DNA from: TK10-74A sp965263065
GTDB lineage: Bacteria; Chloroflexota; Dehalococcoidia; Bin125
Assembly: GCA_965263065.1 (NCBI GenBank)
Contig: CBDHGH010000001.1
Location: forward strand, 62,001 to 126,000
Direction of reading: 5' to 3'
DNA length: 64,000 bases
Positions 26,185 through 35,464 of the stretch are shown piece after piece. Below the pieces are notes generated by a model. It ran no database searches. It worked only from the letters and a program-made list of their open reading frames with translations, and was not told the DNA's origin. Position 1 is the stretch's first letter. Each line of letters begins with the position of its first letter. A program made the translations under genes and the position numbers.

Positions 26185-27063
26185 ATGTCCGCCTCCGCGC
26201 TGCGCCCCACCGCCGACGCCGCCCACGCCGATTGGGCGCGCCGCGTCGCCGCCAACCGCGAGCAGGCCGAGCGCCTGCGCGAGGAGGCCCCCGGCGACGA
26301 CTTCTACGCGCCCGTCGCGCCGTCCTTCCGGGCCGACCCCGCGCGTCGCGACGATCCGACGCTCAACGCGCTGCTCGACTTGGCGCGGCCCGGCGACACC
26401 TGGCTCGACGTCGGCGCCGGCGGGGGCCGATTCAGCCTCGCGATCGCGCGCGCCGTCCGGCGCCTCATCGCGGTGGAGCCGAGCGCGAGCATGCGCGCCG
26501 TCTTCGCGCAGACGATCGCCGGCTTCCGCGACGACGCGGGCGGCCCGATCGAGAACACGGAGCTGCGCGCGGAGCGCTGGCCGCCCGCCTCGCCGGACGC
26601 GTACGCGGCCGATGTCGCGCTCATCTCGCACGTGGGCTACGACATCGAGGCGATCGGCCCGTTCCTGGACGCGCTGGAGGCGGCGGCCTCGCGCATCTGC
26701 GCGGCCGTGCTGATGGACCCACCGCCGCTGTCGGCGTTCTCCGCGCTGTGGCCCGCGGTGCACGGCGAGCCCCAGGCCGAGCTGCCCGGCCTGGGGGATC
26801 TGCTGGCCCTGCTGCTGGCCCGCGGCGCCCTGCCCGAGATGCGCCTCGTCACGACGCACGTCTGGCGCTTCGACTCGCCCGCGGAGGCCGAGGCGGTCGC
26901 GCTGCGGCGGCTCTGGCTGTCGCCGCACGGCGCCAAGGCGGCGCGTCTGCGCGACGCCCTGTCGGGCACGCTCGTGCGCGATGCGGACGGCGTGCGGCTG
27001 CCGCGGCACAGCCGCGTGGGCCTCGTGACGTGGACGCCGCCCGGCGTCGCCGGGAGCGGCTAG
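26185..27063 (+). CDS. Class I SAM-dependent methyltransferase
   Basis: About 292 residues. SAM-binding motif I is WLDVGAGGGRFSLAIA, followed by the acidic end of strand 2 (LIAVEPSASM). The rest of the Rossmann core is recognisable (VALISHVGYDIEAIGPFL). The substrate is unknown. ATG 26185 is preferred over 26119 because the extra 22 residues are unlike the family. It is divergent from PAC2 copy B and ends convergently with the SDR gene (4-bp overlap). Confidence 0.85.
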   Translation: MSASALRPTADAAHADWARRVAANREQAERLREEAPGDDFYAPVAPSFRADPARRDDPTLNALLDLARPGDTWLDVGAGGGRFSLAIARAVRRLIAVEPSASMRAVFAQTIAGFRDDAGGPIENTELRAERWPPASPDAYAADVALISHVGYDIEAIGPFLDALEAAASRICAAVLMDPPPLSAFSALWPAVHGEPQAELPGLGDLLALLLARGALPEMRLVTTHVWRFDSPAEAEAVALRRLWLSPHGAKAARLRDALSGTLVRDADGVRLPRHSRVGLVTWTPPGVAGSG

Positions 27064-27947
27064 CGCGTCCCGTCCAGCGCTCGCAGGAAGACGCCGCGAT
27101 AGCCGTCGCTCTGCCGCATGGCCTCTTCCCATTGGGCGTCCGAGACCGACGCGCGCAGGGCGAGCATCTGCTGGGTGTCGTCACCGACCGGCCAGCGCGC
27201 GGGCAGCGGCTGCTCCAGCTCCACGATGTCGGCCAGCGCCACCGCGACCGCCCGCGAGCCGGGCCGCGTCGCGGCGCGCTCCCGGAACGCGGCCAGGGCC
27301 TCGTCGACCACGGCCTGCATGCAGCTCCTCCGCTCGCGTACGACCTGCGTCACGTCCAGCGACGTGGTCTGCCAGTCCGACGCGTACATCCCGGGCTCCA
27401 GGATCGTGACCTGGACGCCGGACGCCCGGACCTCGTACCGCAGCGCCTCCGACATCGCCTCGACGGCGTGCTTGGAGGCCGAGTAGAGGCCGATCATGGG
27501 CCCGGAGATGCGCCCGGCCAGCGACGACACGTTGACGACCTTGCCGTGGCCGCGCGCCCGCATGCCCGGCAGGGCCGCCCGCACGACCCGGATCTGCCCG
27601 ACGACGTTCGTGTCGAGCTGGCGCAGCACCTCGTCGTCCTGGAGTTCCTCGACGGGGCCGTAGAGGCCGTAGCCGGCGTTGTTGAACACGGCGTCGATGC
27701 GGCCGTACGTGCGCTCGCCCAGGGCCACGGCCGCATCGACGCTGGCGCGGTCCGTGACGTCGCACGACGTCACCGTGATGCGGTCGCTCCGAGCGCCCGC
27801 GCCGGCCAGCAGGCCGGGGCCGTCGCGGTCCGGGTTGCGCATCGTCGCGACGACGCGATGGCCGCGCTGCACGAGCTCCAGCGTCGCCGCCTCGCCGAAG
27901 CCGCGCGACGCGCCCGTGACGAACACCACCTGATCCTGCAACACCAT
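27060..27947 (-). CDS. SDR family oxidoreductase
   Basis: 295-residue classical short-chain dehydrogenase/reductase. The NAD(P)-binding TGASRGFG is at residues 11-18, NNAG follows, the catalytic Ser is in VVNVSSLAG and the YxxxK pair in YSASKHAVEAMSEAL. Its C-terminus is longer than that of minimal SDRs, as in retinol dehydrogenase-like or SDR5-type enzymes. The substrate is not predictable. A GGAGGGTCC site precedes ATG 27947. The AOR gene lies upstream on the same strand but is separated by a hairpin. Confidence 0.9.
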   Translation of the reverse strand: MVLQDQVVFVTGASRGFGEAATLELVQRGHRVVATMRNPDRDGPGLLAGAGARSDRITVTSCDVTDRASVDAAVALGERTYGRIDAVFNNAGYGLYGPVEELQDDEVLRQLDTNVVGQIRVVRAALPGMRARGHGKVVNVSSLAGRISGPMIGLYSASKHAVEAMSEALRYEVRASGVQVTILEPGMYASDWQTTSLDVTQVVRERRSCMQAVVDEALAAFRERAATRPGSRAVAVALADIVELEQPLPARWPVGDDTQQMLALRASVSDAQWEEAMRQSDGYRGVFLRALDGTR

Positions 27948-28035
27948 GTCGGACCCTCCTTCCGGCCGTAGACCGGCTGGCTGTCGAGCGGGCCGTGAAT
28001 GCGAAGGGGGCGAGCCCCGCGGCCCGCCCCCTGTC

Positions 28036-28054
28036 GTCTGATCGCGGATCAGAC
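28036..28054 (-). terminator. Hairpin just after the AOR stop codon
   Basis: GTCTGATC (28036-28043) and GATCAGAC (28047-28054) form a perfect 8-bp stem with a 3-nt loop, starting 2 nt after the AOR stop. No T tract follows, so it is called a terminator by position. Confidence 0.5.
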
Positions 28055-28055
28055 G

Positions 28056-29939
28056 TTAGACCTTGAGCGCGTCGGCCACGTCCGCCAGGCCCAGCGACTC
28101 CAGCTTGGCGCGGCTCGGCGTGCAGTTGTCGGCGTCCCAGTCACAGGCGCTGAGGAAGTCGGTCTCCATCAACTCCACGTCGACCTGGACGTCCTTCAGC
28201 GGGCCCACCGTCTGCGCGGTGCCCTCGTTGCCGGTGAGGCGGCCGGGGACGTAGCGCGCCCGCGGGTTGTTGCCCTCCCGGACCTCGAAGGCCATGCGCA
28301 GGTTCGCGATGCGCTCGCCCGCCTGCTGCAACTCGTCGCCGGTGATCTCCCAGCCGGTGACCTTGTTGATCCACTCCGGGAAGCGATCCGTGGGGGCGGC
28401 CATCATGATGAACTGGCACATGCCCGTCGCGTTCACGACGTGCATGTACTCGCTGGCGCCCTTGTGGTGCTCGCCGCGGTTGGCGTAGTCCTGGAAGTCC
28501 TTCGGCGCGCGCGGGTATTTCGGCCCGCCGAAGCGGCTGTTGCCCTCATACTGCGTGTGCCGGGCGGGCGTCGGGTCCAGCTTGTACGTCGTGTGGAACT
28601 CCGGCTGCAGCTTGGGGTCGTGCATCGGCAGTTCCTGGCCGCCGATGTGGATCGCGTAGGCTTCGCTGCCGTTGCCGATCTTCTCCGCGGCGACCTTGAC
28701 GCCGTCGGCCAGCAGGTCGCCGAAGCCCTCGCGCTTGCCCATCTTGTGCAGCAGCGCCATGGCGGCTTCCGCGCCGCCCCAGCGCAACTCCAGGCCGTCC
28801 GTGTCCTCCGTCGTGAGGATCCCGTTCTCGAAGCACTCAATCGCGAACGAGATCGTGCAGCCCGCGCCGATCGTGTCCAGCCCGTACTCGTTGCAGACGT
28901 GGTTGGCGTGGATCAGGAAGTCCAGGTCGTTGATCAGGTTCATCGTCCCGAACGACGCCATGGTCTCGTACTCCGGGCGGTGCGTGAGCCGCGGGTACGG
29001 GTACTCGGGGTTGGCCGACTCCACGCTCTCGGCGCCGCAGGCCAGCGGGCAGTGCCAGCAGGCGTAGTGGCGCACCATCTTCTCGTTGACGACGGGGCCC
29101 TGCAGGCCGTCCACGTCGCTGAAGACCTCAATGCCCACGCCGCCCCAGTTGCGCACCGGCGAGTCGCCGCTGAGCGCCGAGCCCGCCGTGATGCCGGTCG
29201 TGCCGACGCTGCGGAAGAAGTCCCGCAGCGGCGCCGCGAAGTTGTTCATCGAGTCCTTCATCAGGCCCCGCGCTTCCTTGTCGTGCTGCTGGATCATCTG
29301 CCGCGTCGACTTGACGACGACGGCCTTGACCCGCTTCGAGCCCATCACGGCGCCCACGCCCGAGCGCGCCGCCAGGCGGCCGTGCTCGTTGCAGATGCCC
29401 GCCAGGTACGAGAGGTTCTCGCCCGACTGCCCGATCAGCGCCACGGAGGTCTTCTTGCCGTACGCCTCCTTGAACTTCTTCTCGGCGCTGATCGCGTCCA
29501 TGCCCCAATAGTCCGACGCGTCGTGGAGGCTGACCTCGTCGTCGTCGATCAGGATGTAGACCGGGTTGTCCGACGCGCCGTAGAGCAGGATGCCGTCCCA
29601 GCCAGCGAACTTCAGGTAGGGGCCGAAGTCGCCGCCGCAGTTGGCGTCGCCCCAGCCGCCGGTTGAGGGGCTCTTGCAGACCGCCTGGAAGCGGTTGCCG
29701 AAGATCGGCGTGCCGGTCATCACGCCGGGCATCAGGCCCAGGACGTTGTCGGGGCCCATTGGGTCGGCCCCCTGCGGGATGCGGTCGAAGAGCAGACGCG
29801 CGCCCAGGCCGTAGCCGCCCAGGTAGTCCTTGTACATCTGCTCGGGGATGTCCTCGGGCGTGATCTCCCCGTTGCTGAGGTTCACGTTGAGGATCTTGCC
29901 GTTATAGGCCAGTTCTTCGGGCATCAGTTTTTCCGGCAT
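28056..29939 (-). CDS. aor: Aldehyde:ferredoxin oxidoreductase (tungstopterin)
   Basis: 627-residue AOR family protein, expected to oxidise aldehydes to acids with ferredoxin using a bis-pterin tungsten cofactor and one [4Fe-4S] cluster. The cluster ligands are CWHCPLACG (CxxCxxxC) and a distal Cys in the C-terminal SACDWDADNC region. Family landmarks include YLGGYGLGARLLFD near the N-terminus, GRLAARSGVGAVMGSKRVKA, and EYGLDTIGAGCTISFAIECF. Length is normal. AAAGGA lies upstream of ATG 29939; a second Met five codons on is an alternative. AOR usually marks anaerobic or microaerobic metabolism. Confidence 0.95.
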   Translation of the reverse strand: MPEKLMPEELAYNGKILNVNLSNGEITPEDIPEQMYKDYLGGYGLGARLLFDRIPQGADPMGPDNVLGLMPGVMTGTPIFGNRFQAVCKSPSTGGWGDANCGGDFGPYLKFAGWDGILLYGASDNPVYILIDDDEVSLHDASDYWGMDAISAEKKFKEAYGKKTSVALIGQSGENLSYLAGICNEHGRLAARSGVGAVMGSKRVKAVVVKSTRQMIQQHDKEARGLMKDSMNNFAAPLRDFFRSVGTTGITAGSALSGDSPVRNWGGVGIEVFSDVDGLQGPVVNEKMVRHYACWHCPLACGAESVESANPEYPYPRLTHRPEYETMASFGTMNLINDLDFLIHANHVCNEYGLDTIGAGCTISFAIECFENGILTTEDTDGLELRWGGAEAAMALLHKMGKREGFGDLLADGVKVAAEKIGNGSEAYAIHIGGQELPMHDPKLQPEFHTTYKLDPTPARHTQYEGNSRFGGPKYPRAPKDFQDYANRGEHHKGASEYMHVVNATGMCQFIMMAAPTDRFPEWINKVTGWEITGDELQQAGERIANLRMAFEVREGNNPRARYVPGRLTGNEGTAQTVGPLKDVQVDVELMETDFLSACDWDADNCTPSRAKLESLGLADVADALKV

Positions 29940-30122
29940 GGGCGACGGTCCTTTCTGCCGGCCGCAGCCGGCGCTGCACGGTCCGCCCTCGGGACGGCCC
30001 CGTGTTGTGGGTCTGGGTTCCGCGATTATCGCCTGCCGACCGCCTACCGCTCAATATGCCCGGCCGGGCATAACGGTCCGTCGCCTTGCAGGAGGACCAC
30101 GCCGCGACATAATACGCGGCAC

Positions 30123-31085
30123 TCAGTCGTCCTGCGCGAGTGCCCCCAGCAGCTCCAGCGTGCGCCTCCGGTCGCGCGCGGCGCGCGCCTCCGTCCCGGC
30201 GCTGCCCGTGTCGACGATGTCCGCCAGCAGCTCGCCGACGCCGAAGCGCGGCAGCCCGCGCACCCGGTCCGCGACCGCGTTCTCGTCGCCGGAGATGATG
30301 ATCGCGTCCGCCATGGCGTCGGTGAAGACGTCGCCGGCCGCATCCGGCAAGCCGGCGTCGAGCATCATGCGCTCGTAGAACGGCAGGCGCTGGTAGTTGC
30401 CGAACTGCTTCGCGGCGGCGGCCCGGACCGCCGCCCGGTCGTCGGAGACGACCACCGGCACGTGCGCGACGATCGGCGGCGCGGGGCGTCCCGCCGCCGC
30501 CGCCCCCGCGGCGACGGCCGGCGCGGCCTGATCGCGCAGGAAGGGCAGCGGCGACATCCAGGAGATCGCGCCGTCGCTGATCTCCCCGGCGAGCCGGTAG
30601 GCCCGCGGCCGCAGCGTCGCGATCAGGATCGGCACGGGCGCGGGCGCGTCGATCCGGGCCCGCGCGGTCAGCTGCTCCCCGGCGACGTTCACCGCCCCCT
30701 CGTGCAGCAGGGCGCGCAGGATGCCCACGTACTCTCGCAGGTGCGCCAGCGGGCGCTCGAACCCGAGCCCGAACATCCCCTCGATGACCGGCCGATGGCT
30801 CGGCCCGATCCCCAGGCGCAGCCGCCCCGGCGCGAGTTGCTCGAGCGCCAGCGCCTGCGACGCCATGACCAGCGGATGCCGCGGGTAGGTCGGTACGATG
30901 CTCGTCCCGAAGCCGATCGACGTCTCCGCCGCCGCCCGCCCGAAGACCACGAACGGGTCCGGCGCCGCGCCGCCCACGGTGCTCCACACCATGTCCAGCC
31001 CGGCCGCGTCGGCGGCGAGCGTGCGGTCCAGCATCCCCCTGGCCTCGCGGAAGCCCAGGTGCACTCCAATCGGCAGATTGCGCAT
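30123..31085 (-). CDS. LLM class flavin-dependent oxidoreductase (F420-type)
   Basis: 320-residue luciferase-like monooxygenase family protein. The N-terminal barrel strand (IGVHLGF), the TSIGFGTSIVPTYPRHPLVM segment and RLRLGIGPSHRPVIEGMFG are typical of the F420-dependent branch (TIGR03564-like proteins). Substrate unknown. The presence of F420 enzymes fits an actinobacterium or Chloroflexota member. It stands alone on the minus strand between the MscS channel and AOR. Confidence 0.88.
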   Translation of the reverse strand: MRNLPIGVHLGFREARGMLDRTLAADAAGLDMVWSTVGGAAPDPFVVFGRAAAETSIGFGTSIVPTYPRHPLVMASQALALEQLAPGRLRLGIGPSHRPVIEGMFGLGFERPLAHLREYVGILRALLHEGAVNVAGEQLTARARIDAPAPVPILIATLRPRAYRLAGEISDGAISWMSPLPFLRDQAAPAVAAGAAAAGRPAPPIVAHVPVVVSDDRAAVRAAAAKQFGNYQRLPFYERMMLDAGLPDAAGDVFTDAMADAIIISGDENAVADRVRGLPRFGVGELLADIVDTGSAGTEARAARDRRRTLELLGALAQDD

Positions 31086-31131
31086 TGTGGTCTCACTTTC
31101 GTCTGCGGGCCGGGCCCGCTGCCTCGGCTCG

Positions 31132-32358
31132 CTAGCCGCTGTCGAAGCCCGACGTTAGGGGCCGGTCGGAGCGTTGTCCGGCGGCGCCGTTGGGGCCGAA
31201 GTCGTTGACGGCGCGCGCGAGTTGATCGGGCGCTGGCGCCGCCGGCGCCTGGAAGGGCTGCCCCGGCCCCGAGTCGACATACAGGGTCTGCGTGGGGAAG
31301 GCGAACTCGACCCGCAGCCGCTGCGCCAGCCGCACGATGTCCAGGTTGAGGACGTGCCGCACCCGCATCTCCTCGTTCCAGTCGCGCGCGCCGATGAAGC
31401 AGTACAGCATCACGTCGAGCGTGGAGGGGCCGAACTCCTTGAACTCGACGATGTAGAAGTCCGTGCGCATGCCCGGGTTGGCCCGGATGATCGCCCGCAC
31501 GCCCTCCACGAAGGCCTGCATCTGCTCGGGCGTCGTGGCGTAGGAGAGCCCCAGCGTCGTCGAGTAGCGCCGCCAGCGACGCGCGCCCATGTTGTCGACG
31601 TTGGTGTCGGTGAAGGTGTAGTTGGGCACCGTCACGACGGAGTTGTGGAACGTGCGCACGCGGGTGGAGCGCAGCCCCACCTCCTCCACGGTCCCCTCCA
31701 CGCCGCCGACGACGATCCAGTCGCCGACCTGGAAGGGCTTGTCGGCGAAGACCGTGACCCCGCCAAAGAAGTTCTTGACCGTGTCCTGCGCGGCCAGCGC
31801 CACCCCCAGCCCCAGCAGGCCGAAGCCCGCGATCAGGGAGGCCACGTTCACGCCCAGATTGGACAGGATGAACAGCCCGCCCAGCGCGAGCATCCCGACG
31901 CGCAGGCTGGTGCGGATGATCGGCACCAGTTGGTCGTCCATCTTGGTCGCGGTCAGTGCGGCGCGCTTATTTAGCACCTCGCTGAAGATGTCGATGCCGC
32001 GGAGGCCTAGCAGCACCATCGCCGCCGCGCCGATCAGCGATCCGATCTGGAGGACCACGTCCTCGATGTGGGCCTCGAAGTCGAGCACCGGGAAGCCGGC
32101 CAGGATCACGGCCGCGACGCCCAGCCAGAGGATCGGCAGGCTCAGCCGTCGCCGTTCGTGGTCCCAGAACTCCCGCTTCCCGGCGTCCGCGATGCGGCGT
32201 CGCAGCACGATGCCGAGCCCGCGCGTCAGGGCCAGCTGCCAGAGCACGACGACCCCGAGCAGCACGCCGAGGCCGATGTACTGCCCCATCTCGATGCCCA
32301 GGAACGTGTTCTGCAGCCAGGACGCGAGCACGGGCCAACCGCCCGAAGCGAGATCCAT
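31132..32358 (-). CDS. MscS-family mechanosensitive ion channel
   Basis: 408 residues. About five membrane helices lead into the MscS pore region (SLIAGFGLLGLGVALAAQDT then VKNFFGGVTVFADKPFQVGD) and the conserved beta domain (DWIVVGGVEGTVEEVGLRST then RVRTFHNSVVTVPN). It should act as an osmotic-release channel in the inner membrane. The Pro/Ala-rich tail after about residue 360 is not conserved. No operon partner is close. Confidence 0.92.
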   Translation of the reverse strand: MDLASGGWPVLASWLQNTFLGIEMGQYIGLGVLLGVVVLWQLALTRGLGIVLRRRIADAGKREFWDHERRRLSLPILWLGVAAVILAGFPVLDFEAHIEDVVLQIGSLIGAAAMVLLGLRGIDIFSEVLNKRAALTATKMDDQLVPIIRTSLRVGMLALGGLFILSNLGVNVASLIAGFGLLGLGVALAAQDTVKNFFGGVTVFADKPFQVGDWIVVGGVEGTVEEVGLRSTRVRTFHNSVVTVPNYTFTDTNVDNMGARRWRRYSTTLGLSYATTPEQMQAFVEGVRAIIRANPGMRTDFYIVEFKEFGPSTLDVMLYCFIGARDWNEEMRVRHVLNLDIVRLAQRLRVEFAFPTQTLYVDSGPGQPFQAPAAPAPDQLARAVNDFGPNGAAGQRSDRPLTSGFDSG

Positions 32359-32391
32359 CTCCGCGCGTCCTCCCGCCGGCCGCCGGCCCGG

Positions 32392-32570
32392 TCAGCGCAA
32401 GCGTAGGGCGAATCGGTGCACCCGCCAAGGCGGGTGCGCAATTCCACGCGCCATGACGATGGTTTCGTCGCCCACGAGCCGGTCCGGGCCGGCCGGTCGC
32501 GCGCTCTCCAGCTCCCCGAGGCCCGGCGCCGGCAACTCGCGGCTCACGGCGTGGTGGGTCTGGGTCGTCA
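32392..32570 (-). pseudogene. Decayed third copy of the adjacent small tandem gene
   Basis: Directly after the stop of the 32568 gene the minus strand reads TTQTHHAVSRELPAPGLGEL, which matches TTQAYHAASRELLAQGLGEL in the two intact copies. The start ATG is CTG, and similarity ends after about 22 codons; the frame then runs through unrelated sequence to a stop at 32392. It fits a truncated third unit of the array. Confidence 0.65.
32418..32437. repeat. 9-bp inverted repeat
   Basis: GCACCCGCC (32418-32426) and GGCGGGTGC (32429-32437) form a tight hairpin between the decayed gene copy and the MscS gene. There is no T tract; it may be a terminator or a repeat element. Confidence 0.5.
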
Positions 32571-32924
32571 GCCGTCCACCAACGGTTCCAGCTTGTCGAG
32601 CAATCGCTCCACGTCGCTCAGGCCGATTCTGACATGCTTATCGGCGAGCCAGTTCTCGTAGAAGTTGACGTGCAGGTTGCCTGCGGCCTGGAACAGGGTG
32701 TATATGCCGCTGTCGCCCGTCTCATCCACCAGCCTGTCGACAGCCACGAAGAGGTCACGATGTCGGCTGTGTCGCCAGCCGCGCGCCTCAGAGATGGCCT
32801 TGATCATCTGCGCGGCGGCGCCCCAGCCCTTCTCGGAGGCCTGGCGGACGTCGCCCCGCTCCAACTCATCAAGGCCCTGCGCCAGCAACTCGCGGCTCGC
32901 GGCGTGGTAGGCCTGTGTCGTCAT
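32568..32924 (-). CDS. Small HEPN/PaREP1-like protein, tandem copy 2
   Basis: 118-residue helical protein, about 65% identical by eye to the next gene upstream. It has the pattern LLAQGLDELERGDVRQASEK then GWGAAAQMIKAISEARGW, resembling PaREP1/HEPN-like proteins, and ends with LLDKLEPLVDG. HEPN proteins are often RNases or nucleotide-binding partners, but no clean R-x4-6-H catalytic site can be asserted (RGWRHSRH is the nearest). Its ATG overlaps the upstream copy's stop by 4 nt. The tandem arrangement points to local duplication. Confidence 0.7.
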   Translation of the reverse strand: MTTQAYHAASRELLAQGLDELERGDVRQASEKGWGAAAQMIKAISEARGWRHSRHRDLFVAVDRLVDETGDSGIYTLFQAAGNLHVNFYENWLADKHVRIGLSDVERLLDKLEPLVDG

Positions 32925-33277
32925 CCGTCCACGAGCGGTTCCAGCTTGTCGAGCAGCCGCCCGACGGACGCCAAGCCCAGCCTCACACCCTGACCCTCAT
33001 ACCAGTCCTCGTGGAAGTTCATCTCCAGGCCGCCCGCGACATTGATCAGGGTGTATATCTCGCGGTCGCCCGTCTCATCCACGAGCCTGGTGACAGCCGC
33101 GTAGAGGTCGCGATGGCTGTCGTGTGGCCAGCCGCGCGCCTCGGCGATCGCCTTGACCATCTGCGCGGCGGCGTCCCAGCCCGTCCCGGAGGCCAGGCGG
33201 GCGTCGCCCTGCTCCAGCTCCCCGAGGCCCTGCGCCAGTAACTCGCGGCTCGCGGTGTGATACGCCTGTGTCGTCAT
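32921..33277 (-). CDS. Small HEPN/PaREP1-like protein, tandem copy 1
   Basis: 118-residue paralogue of the downstream gene (MTTQAYHTASRELLAQGLGE start, same LLDKLEPLVDG end). ATG 33277 matches the start of the sister gene; the 34-codon extension upstream is not shared and is rejected. Where the sister has RGWRHSRHRDL this copy has RGWPHDSHRDL. The pair is translationally coupled. The function is unknown; a role like that of HEPN proteins is inference only. Confidence 0.7.
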   Translation of the reverse strand: MTTQAYHTASRELLAQGLGELEQGDARLASGTGWDAAAQMVKAIAEARGWPHDSHRDLYAAVTRLVDETGDREIYTLINVAGGLEMNFHEDWYEGQGVRLGLASVGRLLDKLEPLVDG

Positions 33278-33506
33278 TGTCAGTCCGCTCCAGGGGTCCC
33301 GATCGAGGCGCGCTGGCACGCCTCGCTGCCGGTCGATCATAGCCGAAGCGGGAGCAGCGCAACGACGGCGGAGCGGCATCGCGACGCCGGACGGGCTCCG
33401 CGCTAAGGGATGGTCTGAACAACCGGCGCCGCGGCCGGGGCGCCCCTGATCCGACAGCGACGCGCAGTTGGCCCCGCCACGACGGTGCGCGGCGCCCGCC
33501 GGCTCC

Positions 33507-35078
33507 TCAGTGCACGCCCGTTTCCTGGCCCGCCCAGAAGGGCTTGCGCAGTTCCGTCTTGAGGATCTTGCCGGGCCCCGATTTCGGCAGCGGCTCCGAG
33601 CGGAACTCCACCGACTTGGGGCACTTGTAGCCCGCGATCTTGCCGTGGCAGAACGACACCAGGTCCGCCTCCGTCGCCGTCTGGCCGGGGCGCAGCATGA
33701 CGACGGCGTGCACGGCCTCGCCCCACTGCTCGCTGGGGACGCCGATCACGGCCGCCTCCAGGACGGCCGGGTGGTCGTACAGCGCGTTCTCGACCTCGGT
33801 CGTGTAGACGTTCTCGCCGCCGCTGATGATCATGTCCTTGGCCCGGTCGACGATGTACACGAAGCCGTCCGCGTCCATCCGCGCGACGTCGCCGGTGTGC
33901 ATCCAGCCGCCGCGCAGGGCCTCCGCGGTCTCCCCGGGGCGCTTCCAGTAGCCCCGCATGACGTTTGGCCCGCGCACGGCGATCTCGCCCACGCCGTCCG
34001 GCGGCACGTCGCGGCCCTCTCCGTCGACGACGCGCAGCCGCACGCCCATCACCTCGCGCCCGCACGACGCCAGCCGCTCGATGCCGGCCGGCGTCTCGTA
34101 GTCGAGCCACTCCAGGCGCTGCGCGGTGAGCAGCGGCGCCGTCTCGGTCATGCCGTAGGCCTGGCAGAGCACCGGCCCGAAGATGTCGCGGGCGGCCTGG
34201 ATGCGGTCCACGGCCATCGGCGAGGCGCCGAACAGGACCAGGCGCAACGACGAGACGTCGTAGTCGCGGACCCGCGGATGATTGACCACGAAGTTGATCA
34301 TCGTGGGGACGAGGATGGTCGCCGTCACGCCCTCCGTCTGCACCGCGTCGAGGAAGCCGTCCGGCGTGAAGCCCGGCACGCAGACCTGCGTCGCGCCCGC
34401 CATCGTCACGACGTAGCAGGCCCAGGCGTCGGCGAGGTGGAAGAGCGGCGCGACGTGCAGCCAGACATCGTCCTCGTGGAAGGCGAACGTCATCTGCGCG
34501 TGCTCCGCGTTGGAGACGACGTTGCGCTGCGTCAGCATCACGCCCTTGGGCCGGCCCGTCGTGCCGCCCGTGTAGCACAGGTTGATGAGGTCGTCCTCGG
34601 CCCAGTCGCGGGCGGCCGCCGCGACGGGCGCGCTGCTCTCGATCAGCGACTCGTAGGTGTGGTCGCCGGCGGGCGCGGCGTCGTCCAGCACGATGACGTG
34701 GGTCAGGCCGGGGACCGCGTCGCGGAACTCCGACAGCAGCGGCAGGTATTCCGGCCCCACCAGCAGGGCCCGGATGTCGCCGTCGCGGAGGATGAACGCC
34801 AGCTCCTCGGCCGCCAGGCGGATGTTGAGCGGCGCCAGCGGCATGCCCGCGAAGTGCGCCGCGAAGTACGTCTCGTAGTAGCGGTGCGAGTTGTTGGCCA
34901 GGATCGCGATGTGCGACCCGGCCGGCAGCCCCAGTCCCAGCAGCCCGGCCGCGAGGCGACGGATGCGCTGCCCCACCTCGCGGTAGGTGTAGCGCGTCGC
35001 GCCATCGACCACGGCCGGGCGGTCGCCGTACAGCGCCTCCGCGCGCTCCAGGATGTCGCCCACGAGCACCGACTGCAT
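33507..35078 (-). CDS. Fatty acid/acyl-CoA ligase (AMP-binding enzyme)
   Basis: 523-residue ANL-superfamily acyl-CoA synthetase that would activate a carboxylic acid through an acyl-adenylate to the CoA thioester. The P-loop-like motif is CYTGGTTGRPKGVMLTQ, followed by GMTETAP, the hinge region YIVDRAKDMIISGGENVYTT and the catalytic Lys near PLPKSGPGKILKTELR. Length is normal. Chain-length specificity cannot be read from sequence. No acyl-CoA dehydrogenase or hydratase genes are adjacent. Confidence 0.92.
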   Translation of the reverse strand: MQSVLVGDILERAEALYGDRPAVVDGATRYTYREVGQRIRRLAAGLLGLGLPAGSHIAILANNSHRYYETYFAAHFAGMPLAPLNIRLAAEELAFILRDGDIRALLVGPEYLPLLSEFRDAVPGLTHVIVLDDAAPAGDHTYESLIESSAPVAAAARDWAEDDLINLCYTGGTTGRPKGVMLTQRNVVSNAEHAQMTFAFHEDDVWLHVAPLFHLADAWACYVVTMAGATQVCVPGFTPDGFLDAVQTEGVTATILVPTMINFVVNHPRVRDYDVSSLRLVLFGASPMAVDRIQAARDIFGPVLCQAYGMTETAPLLTAQRLEWLDYETPAGIERLASCGREVMGVRLRVVDGEGRDVPPDGVGEIAVRGPNVMRGYWKRPGETAEALRGGWMHTGDVARMDADGFVYIVDRAKDMIISGGENVYTTEVENALYDHPAVLEAAVIGVPSEQWGEAVHAVVMLRPGQTATEADLVSFCHGKIAGYKCPKSVEFRSEPLPKSGPGKILKTELRKPFWAGQETGVH

Positions 35079-35136
35079 GACGCGCCCCTTCCCGCTCCGC
35101 TGTCGCGGTTCCGGTCCGTGTCTCCGCGATCCGCGC

Positions 35137-35340
35137 TTAGCCGGCCGTCGGGTCGTGGCTGAAGCCGGTCGACTTGTGGCGGCCGTCGCAGAACGGCTTG
35201 CTCTCCGACTGCCCGCAGCGGCACAGCGCGATCCGGCTGCCCTGCGGCAGTTCGATCTCGCCGCCGCTGGCGTCCGTCAGTTGCAGCCCGCTCGCCTCCA
35301 GCAGGTAGGGCCCGTTGGTGTTGACTCTGATCTCCGGCAT
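35137..35340 (-). CDS. CDGSH iron-sulfur domain protein
   Basis: 67-residue protein with one CDGSH [2Fe-2S] motif: CRCGQSESKPFCDGRH (C-x-C-x2-S-x3-P-x-C-D-G-x-H), so the 3Cys-1His ligands are complete. ATG 35340 follows a strong GGAGGAG site; the 47-codon extension is excluded. Such small proteins are redox or cluster-transfer proteins. It lies 58 bp downstream of the acyl-CoA ligase gene start region, on the same strand but upstream in transcription. Confidence 0.92.
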   Translation of the reverse strand: MPEIRVNTNGPYLLEASGLQLTDASGGEIELPQGSRIALCRCGQSESKPFCDGRHKSTGFSHDPTAG

Positions 35341-35464
35341 CCGCTCCTCCATCCACCCGGAGCCGCCGCCGAGCGTCCTGCACTCGGTCGCCCGCCCCGG
35401 TGTCGTGGCGAGAGCATATCGCCCTGACCCGACCGGCGGCGCGCGACCGTCAGCCTCGCGACCG

